A DNA stretch of 45,522 nt, from NCBI RefSeq assembly GCF_937863595.1, contig NZ_CALMGQ010000076.1:1-45522 (forward strand). The letters run 5' to 3'. Under the pieces are notes generated by a model. It did not search any database. It was not told the DNA's origin and saw nothing but the letters and a program-made list of their open reading frames with translations. This stretch comes from an uncultured Cytophaga sp. (lineage in GTDB: Bacteria; Bacteroidota; Bacteroidia; Cytophagales; Cytophagaceae). This document shows positions 1 through 8,900 of this stretch, piece after piece. Within the stretch, counting starts at the first letter, position 1; each line of letters begins with the position of its first letter. The position numbers and the translations under genes were made by a program.

Positions 1-27
1 AAGCCGCTGATAGATATCAGCGGCTTT
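1..27. terminator. Hairpin terminator at left edge
   Basis: An 11-bp perfect inverted repeat (AAGCCGCTGAT with ATCAGCGGCTT) around a short loop. It lies 3' of pgk on the minus strand and is followed on the plus strand by a pyrimidine-rich run, so it could end transcription from either side. The T-run expected for pgk would lie outside the window. Confidence 0.7.
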
Positions 28-33
28 CTCTTT

Positions 34-68
34 TTATACTCTATACTTGGTACTCTATACTTCGTACT
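34..68 (-). repeat. Five tandem AGTAYNN heptamers 3' of pgk
   Basis: Read on the minus strand (the sense of pgk) this is five adjoining 7-bp units: AGTACGA, AGTATAG, AGTACCA, AGTATAG, AGTATAA. The phase is exactly 7 bp with no gaps. Similar five-unit arrays follow the aconitase and DUF58 genes. Function unknown. Confidence 0.8.
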
Positions 69-73
69 TTTCT

Positions 74-101
74 CTTCTAGAAACTAGTACCTAGAAGCTA
101 G
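74..101 (-). repeat. Four tandem CTAGNNN heptamers over the pgk stop codon
   Basis: On the minus strand the units are CTAGCTT, CTAGGTA, CTAGTTT and CTAGAAG, exactly 7 bp each. The pgk stop codon TAG lies inside the first unit. Five bases separate this array from the AGTAYNN array that follows it in the pgk sense direction. Confidence 0.75.
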
Positions 102-1282
102 TTCAAAGCTGCAACACCTGGAAGCGTCTTTCCTTCGAAATATTCTAACAATGCACCACCACCTGTTGATACATAAGAAACGTCATTACCAAAACCTAAG
201 TTGTTGATTGCTGCCGCAGAATCACCACCACCAATTAGCGAGTATGCTCCTTTTTGAGTAGCATTCTTCACTGCATTTGCAATTGCTATAGTCCCAGTTG
301 CAAAGTTTGGCATTTCAAATACACCCATTGGTCCGTTCCAAAGAATTGTTTTAGAACTTTCAACTACACCGCTAAATAGTTTGATTGATTCTGGTCCGAT
401 ATCTAAACCTTCCCAACCATCAGGGATAGTACCTCTTGCAACTACCTTACGATTGGCATCATTATTAAAATCATCTGCTATAACGTTGTCAACTGGCAAA
501 ATCAATTGAACACCTTTCGCTTTCGCTTTTTCAATTAAAGATAACGCAAGGTCTAATTTATCCAATTCGCAAATCGATTTGCCAATATTGCCACCCATTG
601 CTTTCGTAAATGTATATGACATACCACCACCAATAATTATGTTATCAACTTTGTCAAGTAAGTTTTCAATAACCATAATTTTATCAGAGATTTTAGAACC
701 ACCCATTACAGCTGTTCTCGGTTTTTCGCCACTCGTTAATAATTTATTCGCATTCTTAAGTTCAGCCTCCATTACATAACCAGCAACTTTGTCTTTAAAG
801 AATTGACCAATTACTGCAGTAGAAGCATGTGCTCTGTGTGCTGCGCCAAATGCATCGTTCACCCAAACATCACCAAGTGTAGAAAGTTTTTTTGCAAACT
901 CAACGTCACCTTTTTCTTCTTCAGAATAAAAACGTAAGTTTTCTAATAATAATATTTGTCCTGGTTTCAATGCTGCTGCTTTTGCTTTAGCATCATCTCC
1001 AATACAATCTGCTGCAAACAATACTTCTTGCCCAAACATATTGTTCAAATAAGCAAGTACGTGTTTTAAGGAATATTTATCTTCTGGTCCACCTTTTGGT
1101 CTACCAAAGTGTGACATTAATATAGCTGAACCACCATCTTTCAAGACTTTAGAAACAGTAGGAAATACTGCTTTTAATCTTGTATCATCTGTAATTTCGA
1201 AACTTTTATTAAGAGGTACGTTAAAATCAACGCGTATCAGGGCTTTTTTGCCTGAAAAGTTAAAACTGTCTACTGTTTTCAT
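98..1282 (-). CDS. pgk: Phosphoglycerate kinase
   Basis: Cytoplasmic glycolytic enzyme that transfers phosphate from 1,3-bisphosphoglycerate to ADP and works in reverse in gluconeogenesis. The 394-residue length is normal for the bacterial family. The N-terminal substrate-binding signature VDFNVPLN, the HFGRPKG loop, the GGGMSYTF segment, NGPMGVFE and the C-terminal nucleotide-binding GGGDSAAA are all present, followed by the family's usual [10 protein letters not shown] ending. It starts at ATG. The ferredoxin gene lies upstream on the same strand, but a strong terminator lies between them, so pgk probably has its own promoter in the 114-bp gap. Tandem heptamer repeats overlap its stop codon. 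Confidence 0.97.
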   Translation of the reverse strand: MKTVDSFNFSGKKALIRVDFNVPLNKSFEITDDTRLKAVFPTVSKVLKDGGSAILMSHFGRPKGGPEDKYSLKHVLAYLNNMFGQEVLFAADCIGDDAKAKAAALKPGQILLLENLRFYSEEEKGDVEFAKKLSTLGDVWVNDAFGAAHRAHASTAVIGQFFKDKVAGYVMEAELKNANKLLTSGEKPRTAVMGGSKISDKIMVIENLLDKVDNIIIGGGMSYTFTKAMGGNIGKSICELDKLDLALSLIEKAKAKGVQLILPVDNVIADDFNNDANRKVVARGTIPDGWEGLDIGPESIKLFSGVVESSKTILWNGPMGVFEMPNFATGTIAIANAVKNATQKGAYSLIGGGDSAAAINNLGFGNDVSYVSTGGGALLEYFEGKTLPGVAALN

Positions 1283-1340
1283 GGTGGTTTTTTATAATTG
1301 TCTCAATTCTTCTCCTAAAATAGCAATACCTTTTAAATTA

Positions 1341-1366
1341 AAAAAGGCGACCGAGGCCACCTTTTT
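1341..1366 (-). terminator. Rho-independent terminator of the ferredoxin gene
   Basis: On the minus strand AAAAAGGTGGC pairs with GTCGCCTTTTT (two G-U pairs) around a 4-base loop and ends in T6. It lies just downstream of the ferredoxin stop codon and ahead of pgk. Confidence 0.75.
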
Positions 1367-1396
1367 AAATTAATTTATTAGTTATTGATAATGAGC

Positions 1397-1744
1397 TTAT
1401 TCCGCGTGGAGCCAAGCTTTTTTAGCTGCTAATTCTTCTGTGGTTTCAATATTGTCCGGATCATCCACGCAACAATCGACAGGGCAAACAGCTGCACACT
1501 GAGGTTCTTCGTGAAAACCAGTACATTCTGTGCATTTATTTGGAACGATATAATAGAATTCATTTGAAACAGCTTCTTGAGGATCTTTAGCATCAACTGT
1601 TGATCCATCTTCCATTTGAATCTCTTTCAAACTAGTTCCTCCAGCATAGTTCCATTCAACCCCACCTTCGTATATTGCAGTATTCGGACATTCAGGTTCA
1701 CATGCACCACAATTAATGCATTCGTCAGTAATTATTATAGCCAT
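1397..1744 (-). CDS. 2[4Fe-4S] dicluster ferredoxin
   Basis: Small soluble electron carrier of 115 residues. The first cluster motif is C9, C12, C15, C19 ([12 protein letters not shown]). The second is C71, C74, C83, C87 with an eight-residue insertion between its second and third cysteines ([18 protein letters not shown]), as in Allochromatium-type ferredoxins, followed by an extra CC pair at 91-92. About 50 residues separate the two motifs, more than in clostridial ferredoxins. The redox partner cannot be read from sequence. It diverges from the acyl-CoA reductase gene, and a textbook Bacteroidota promoter lies in the shared intergenic region. Confidence 0.93.
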   Translation of the reverse strand: MAIIITDECINCGACEPECPNTAIYEGGVEWNYAGGTSLKEIQMEDGSTVDAKDPQEAVSNEFYYIVPNKCTECTGFHEEPQCAAVCPVDCCVDDPDNIETTEELAAKKAWLHAE

Positions 1745-1769
1745 ATTCTCTTATTCTAGTAATTGCTTG

Positions 1770-1800
1770 CAAAATTAGATACAAATTCCTTAGGTTCAAA
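1770..1800 (-). promoter_or_regulatory. Bacteroidota-type promoter of the ferredoxin gene
   Basis: On the minus strand the -33 box TTTG (1800-1797) is followed by exactly 19 bp and then the -7 box TAATTTTG (1777-1770). This matches the TTTG / N19 / TAnnTTTG consensus fully. The expected transcription start is about 20 bp before the ATG at 1744. Confidence 0.72.
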
Positions 1801-1836
1801 TTATATTTACAATTAATACACTAACAAAAATTCTTG

Positions 1837-2853
1837 ATGAAAAGTTTACATACAGATTTACAGACCTTTGTTCTATTACAAGATTATTTGAAAAACATTG
1901 GAAACGAAGAATTAAATGAATGGCTTTATCGTGCTGAAGCGAATAATCCTTGGTTTACACAAGAAAATGTAAAATCTGCTTTAATCGGAATTATTGATTT
2001 ACTAGACCCCAAAGCATTAGAAAATTTTTTCACTACATATAAAATTATAGCTCAAGAAAAAAAAATAGGGGTTATAATGGCCGGTAATATTCCTGCAGTG
2101 GGTTTTCATGATTTATTATGCGTGTTATTATCGGGTAATATATTATATGCAAAATTAAGTTCGGAGGATACAATCTTATTAAAGAAGATAGGAGAGGTCT
2201 TAATAAAAATTAATCCATCTTATACGGAACGCTTATTTTTTGTAGACCAATTAAAAAATATGGATGCATATATTACAACGGGTAGTGATAACTCAGCAAA
2301 ACATTTTGAATATTATTTCAGAAACACCCCACATATCATTCGTAAAAATAGAACCTCTGTTGCAATCATAGATGGTAAAGAAAGTCAACAAGAGTTAATA
2401 ACATTAGGTGAAGATGTATTTAGTTATTTTGGATTGGGTTGTAGAAATGTTTCGCATCTTTTTTTACCCATGAATTATGATCCAACAACTATTTTAACTG
2501 CGTGGGAAGGTACATATAATAACTTCTGTAATCACAACAAGTACATGAATAATTATGAATACAATAAAGCAATCTTATTAATTGATCTTGTTCCACATTT
2601 GGATGCGGGATATATTTTATTAAAAGAAGCTGAAGGTATCTTTTCACAAATTGCTACCTTAACGTATTCATTTTATAAATCAGAAAATGACTTGTTAGAG
2701 ATTTTTACTGAGAAGGCAAATCAATTGCAATGCGTAGTTTCATCGATTAATTCTTCATATTATAATACAGTAAGAATTGGCGCTACTCAACGTCCATCCA
2801 TTTCTGATTTTGCAGATGGTGTTGATACAATGGCTTTTTTAGTAAGTCTATAA
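1837..2853 (+). CDS. LuxC-type acyl-CoA reductase (aldehyde dehydrogenase superfamily)
   Basis: Resembles the acyl-CoA reductase family related to LuxC, which makes a fatty aldehyde from acyl-CoA with NAD(P)H. Visible support is the GVIMAGNIPAVGFHD segment typical of the cofactor-binding region and the GLGCRNVS motif carrying the likely catalytic Cys202. At 338 residues it is shorter than Vibrio LuxC but usual for Bacteroidota homologues. An in-frame TTG lies directly before the chosen ATG; ATG is the better start. It diverges from the ferredoxin gene. The aldehyde's use is unknown, and no acyl-protein synthetase or luciferase is nearby. Confidence 0.85.
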   Translation: MKSLHTDLQTFVLLQDYLKNIGNEELNEWLYRAEANNPWFTQENVKSALIGIIDLLDPKALENFFTTYKIIAQEKKIGVIMAGNIPAVGFHDLLCVLLSGNILYAKLSSEDTILLKKIGEVLIKINPSYTERLFFVDQLKNMDAYITTGSDNSAKHFEYYFRNTPHIIRKNRTSVAIIDGKESQQELITLGEDVFSYFGLGCRNVSHLFLPMNYDPTTILTAWEGTYNNFCNHNKYMNNYEYNKAILLIDLVPHLDAGYILLKEAEGIFSQIATLTYSFYKSENDLLEIFTEKANQLQCVVSSINSSYYNTVRIGATQRPSISDFADGVDTMAFLVSL

Positions 2854-2898
2854 ATTTAAATAGGCTGATAGATTATGAATCTATCAGCCTATTTAAAT
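2854..2898. terminator. Bidirectional terminator between convergent genes
   Basis: A perfect 21-bp inverted repeat with a 3-base loop, starting ATTTAAATAGGCTGATAG. It lies between the ends of the acyl-CoA reductase and adhesin genes, with A and T runs on both sides, so it can serve both. Confidence 0.85.
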
Positions 2899-2918
2899 AA
2901 ATTTTTCCGAATACAATA

Positions 2919-5900
2919 TTAGCGCGTTACTTCAACCCAACCTTTATGTTTTGCACCATTGGGTAAGGTTAATTCATAGTAATAAACCCCGTCACTATCT
3001 TCATCGGCATCCCAAGAGTTATCATAGTTACTGTCTATAAATACTCGATTTCCCCATCTATTTACAATCAACAATTCGCTTCCAACAGGTAATGCCATAA
3101 TTTCGAATCGATCATTTTTGTCGTCATTGTTTGGTGTAATCAAGTTTGGAATAAAGAATTCTACTTCAATACTAATTGTGAAGGTTGCTTTACAACCGTT
3201 TGTATCTAAAACAAATATTGAATGATTACCTCTAGGCAAATGATTTAAATAAACGGTGTCTTTACTAACTTTTGTAAATACACTATTGTTTTCACTCCAT
3301 AAATATCCTGGAGTGCCGCCAGCTATATTATAAATACCTGCAACACCTGTATTTTGATATCTATCTGCTTTTACAGAAATAACAGATGCAGTTATTGGTT
3401 TTGGTTCTTTTACAGTTAATCTTGTTGAAGACAAGGTATCGTAAACCATTGTTTTTTTATTGTATACAAAGAAGCTATCGATGTTATAGGTACATGATTG
3501 ATCTTTGATTGTTAATGAATAGTCTCCAGCACTTAGATTTGAATATACTGTTGATGATCCAACTTGAATATCATTGAACGTATATTGAAATAATGGAATA
3601 CCTCCAGAAATTGAATCCAATACAATAAATCCATTTGTTCCTTTATTACATCTTGGTTCAGTTATACGAACATAGGGAACGGGTGCTGGTTTATTCGTTA
3701 GGTTAACAACGTATGCATATGAACAACCTTTCTGATCAGCCACTCGAACAGGATAACTTCCTAGACCTAAATTTGAAAACAGTTTTGTATTTCCATATGT
3801 TGTACCGTCGTTAATGCTATATCTGTAAGGAGGTGTTCCTCCTGTTACATTAAATATTTCAATGCTACCATCTGCAAGAACACAGGAAGATGCAATATTA
3901 TTTGTCGCAAATAAGATTGGAAGCGGTTCTGTTATTATAAATACATATTTAGTAAGGCAACCACCAGCATCTGTAATAACCATGGTATCTTTACCAGATA
4001 ATAATTTATCAAAGAAGCCATTTGTATTTGTTAATCCATTTAGTGTAAATGAATAAGGGGGAACACCACCAGTAATATTTGCAATTTGGATGCTTCCATT
4101 ATTATTTCCAGCACAAATATTATTTACAATTGTTTTTGTTATTAATGACGTATCAACTCCCATAGGTTGAATAATTGTGGCAGTCGTATTTGCAGAGCAA
4201 CCTTTTAAATCTGTAACAACTATAGAGTAATTGGCTGCAATTAAATTCGAGAAGGTGCTATCTGATTGAGTAGAACCTCCAGGGGTAAGAGTGAAGCTAT
4301 ATATTGGAGAACCACCATTTACTGTTACTACAATAGAACCATTACTACCTCCTGCACAAGGTGAAACATTCGTTACTGATTTAATTCCAATTGTTATTGG
4401 TGCTGGATCAATTAATAGACTTGTATAACTAGACTTACAAGCGGTACCGTCATCTATTACAATGGTATAACTACCTTTAGAGAGATTACTGAAAATAGGC
4501 AAAGTTTGAGGAGTTCCTCCATTAAGTGCATAGGTAAATCCAGTTGATGGTCCAGAAACAGTTACTGTGAGCGATCCATCTGCAGCACCCACACAAGATA
4601 TTTCTTTACTTATGTCAACGGTGGCACTTATTTTAGTTGTTTTTATTACAACAATAATTGGATTGCTGATACAACCATTAACATCTTTAATAACTACGGA
4701 TACAGTTGTATCTCCTTGTACGCTAGCAATCGGAAACACAGAACTAGTCTGATATGTTAACCCTCCATTAAATGAATATGCGTTCACACCAGCAATAAAT
4801 AACGGATCAATAACAGCAGTAATTACAGTGCCTTGTTCAGAACAAACTATTGCCGGATTCGCTGTAGCTGTTCCTATAACAGTGGGCGCTTCATTAATCG
4901 TTACTGTTAATGAGTCTTTACAATTTTTGCTATCCGTAACAACTACTTTGTATGTGCCAGCTGTTAAGTTTATTAAGTCTTGATTTGTACTTCCAGTATT
5001 CCATAAATAGGTAAATGGAGCAACACCACCTGCTACATTAACATCAATAGCACCCGAAAGTGGATTGGTGCAGTTGATAGGTGTATTGATAGATGTAATT
5101 GTTATAGGAGTTGGTTGATTGATGGTTGTATTTACTGTTGCAGAACAACCTTTGGAATCAGTAACGACAATCGTATATGTATTTCCTACTAAATTGGTGA
5201 ACAAGCTATCTGTCTGTGCTAATCCTGAAGGAGTAATAGTAAATTGTTTTCCAGTATTTCCTCCATTGGTTGTCACTAAAATAGAACCATTATCTGTAGC
5301 TAAACATGGGTCGTTATCTATAATTTTTTTAATTCCCATTGTTAATAAGGAAGGTTCTGTTAACGTAATCGTATAACTAGACTTACATGCTGTTCCATCA
5401 TCAATTACGATTGTGTATATACCTTTAGATAAGTTAGAGAATACGTTTGAAGATTGGAATGCAGCACCATTTATAGAATATAGATATCCAAGAGAACTTC
5501 CAGTGATATTCATTGTTAACTCTCCATCAGTTGATCCAAAGCAAGAAATTGTGTTCGTAATGGTTAACGCTCCAGCAATTTTGTTTGTATTGATTTGAAC
5601 TAAAATGGGATTACTTAAACATCCATTAATATCTTTCACAACAACTGTAACTGTAGTGTCACCTGTTATGTGAGCAATAATAAATGTTGCTGCGTTTTGG
5701 AATGTAACACCACCGTTAAAAGAATATGGGGATGCCGCTGGAGTATACGCAGGGTCTATGTTTGCAGTAACTGTTGTACTTGCTCCAGAACATACAATGG
5801 ATGGGCTAGCTGTTGCTGTACCTATTATAGCAGTGCCGTTATTTAAAGTAAATGAAATAGGTACTGGATTCGAACATCCTTTTTTATCTGTTATGACAAC

Positions 5901-8900
5901 CGTATATGTTCCTGCAACTACATTGATTAAATCCTTTGTTATTGCACCATTACTCCAAGAATACGTGTAAGCAGCAGTTCCACCTGATGGAGTACTAAGG
6001 ATGATTGAACCTGAAGCAGATCCATTACAAGAAGGATCTGTTGTAGTGCCTGTAGTGGATATAGATGCAGGCTCAGTTATGGTTATAGGACCAACAGATT
6101 TTGTACATCCTTTACTATCAGTAATTATAACGGAATAACTTCCTGCAACGATATTTGTTAGATTTTGTGTTGTTGCACCATTATTCCAAACGTATGTAAA
6201 TGGCCCACTGCCTCCTATTGGGTTCGTTAGGGAAATTAAACCGTCTGCTGTTCCATTACATGTTGCGTTCGAATTAGATGGTGAACTAACAATGGGACTA
6301 GGTTCTTTAATTACAAATGACATTTTTAACGGACAGCTACTTGCATCGGTAATTGTCAGGATATAATTTCCAGCAGGAATATTTATATTATTTTGTGTCG
6401 TAACTCCATTTGACCAGGAATAGGTATAGGGTCCAACGCCGCCAATTGCAGAAGTAATATTGATTGCACCAGTAGACGTTCCATTACAAACTACGTCTGT
6501 TATAGCTCCAGTACTTGAAATTACGGTTGGCTCTGTAATTGTAAATGCCGGCAATGTGTTAGAGCAATTATTGAAATCTTTAATAGTTACTGTATACGTT
6601 CCAGCAATAACACCCGTTAAATCTTTTGAAGTCGCACCGTTATTCCAAGTGTACGTATATGGAGCTGATCCACCAGTGGGAGTGGATAAGGTGATCGATC
6701 CAGTTGCGCCTGCATTACAAGAAACGTTTGTAACAATTCCTGTAGCTGTAACAGGAACAGGCTGACTAATTACAAATGGCCCAATTACTTTTGAACAGAA
6801 ATTTTTATCTGTGATTGTTACTGTATATGACCCTGCAATTAAACCAGCGATATTTTGACTTGTTGCCCCATTGCTCCATAAATACGTGTAAGTAGGCGTT
6901 CCACCAGCAGGTGTAATATTAATTGCACCCGTGTTGGTTCCATTACAAGATGCATTTATAATACTTGAGGTCGCCGTAATTGGTGCTGGTTCAGTAATCG
7001 TATATGGACCGAAGGTTTTAGAACAACTTGTAGCGTCAGTAATAGTTACAGAATATGTTCCAGCAGTTAAGGCTGTAATGTTTTGAGTTGTATTACCATT
7101 TGTCCAAGAATAGGTATAAGGAGCAGTTCCTCCACTAGGATTAATTGTGATGGATCCAGTACTTGCACCATTACAATTCACATTGGTAATTGTTGGAAGG
7201 CTAGTTAAAGTAATCGGTGGGCTTTGAGTAATTGTAAATGGTCCAAATACCTTAGAGCAGCCTTTACTATCTGAAATTGTTACAGAATAAGTACCAGCAG
7301 CAACAACCGTTAAATCTTCAGAAGTAGCTCCATTGGTCCAAGCAAAAGTATATGGAGCAGTTCCACCTGTAGGAGTAATGTTAATAGCACCTGTTGAACC
7401 ACCATTACAAGTAATGTTTGTTATAGAATTGGTGATCGTGATTAAAGTTGGTTCCGTAATTGTAAATGCTGGTAATGTGCTAGAGCAATTATTGAAATCT
7501 TTAATTGTTACCGTATAGGTTCCAGCAATTACAGCCGTTAAATCTTTTGAAGTAGCACCGTTATTCCAAGTATAAGTAAACGGAGCTGTTCCGCCAGTAG
7601 GAGTGGATAAGGTAATCGATCCGGTTGCTCCTGCATTGCAAGATACGTTTGTAATAATTCCTGTGGCACTAATAGGAATGGGTTGATTAATTACAAATGG
7701 TCCAATTACTTTTGAACAGGCGTTTTTATCTGTGATGGTTACTGAGTACGATCCTGCAATTAAACCAGCGATATTTTGACTAGTTGCCCCATTGCTCCAT
7801 AAATACGTGTAATTAGGAGTACCGCCAGCAGGTGTAATATTAATTGCACCTGTATTACTTCCATTACAAGAAGCATTTGTAATACTTGAAGTAGCCGTAA
7901 TGGTGGCTGGTTCAGTAATCGTATATGGCCCGAATATTTTAGAGCAGCTTGTAGCGTCAGTAATCGTTACAGAATAGATTCCAGCAGTTAAGGCTGTAAT
8001 ATTTTGAGTTGTACTACCATTTGTCCAAGAATAGGTGTAAGGAGCAGTTCCTCCAGTTGGGGTAATTGTGATGGACCCAGTAATTCCACCAGCACAATTT
8101 ACATTGGTAATTATAGGAAGAGTAGCTAATGTAATTGGTGGACTTTGAGAAATAGTAAATGGCCCAAATGGCTTAGAGCATCCTTTACTATCCGTAATAG
8201 TTACAGAATAAGAACCAGCTGCAACAGCCGTTAAATCTTCAGAGGTAGCTGTATTTGTCCAAGCAAAAGTATATGGAGCAGTTCCACCTGAAGGAGTAAT
8301 ATCAATTGCTCCAGCAGAAGTGCCATTGCAAAGAATATTTGTTATTGCATTAGTTGCAGTTATTACGGATGGTTCAGTGATTGTAAATGTTGGAAGTATG
8401 CTAGAACAACCATTGAAATCTTTAATTGTTACGGTAAAGGATCCTGCAGCTAAACCTGAAATAATCCCAGTTGTAGCACCTGTATTCCATGAATAGGAAT
8501 AGGGTGCAGTACCTCCAGTTATATTGGTTAATGCTATGGAACCTGTTGAAGTGCCATTACATGAAACATTATTAATTGTGCTTGTAGCGTTTATAGCCAC
8601 TGGTTCAGTAATAACTATTGGTCCAACAATTAAAGTACATCCATTTTTATCTTTAATTGTTACAGAATAAGATCCAGCAATTAAGTTTGTTATATTCTGC
8701 GTGGATGCACCATTACTCCATGTAAAGCTGTATGGTAGAACACCACCTGATGGATTTAAATTGATTGCTCCTGTATTTGTTCCGTGACAATTTACAGGTG
8801 TCGTATTTGGAGCAGCTGTTATAGCTATAGGTTCTGTTATAGTAAATGGACCAAATGTCATTGGGCATCCTTTACTATCTGTTACTAGAACAGAGAATGC

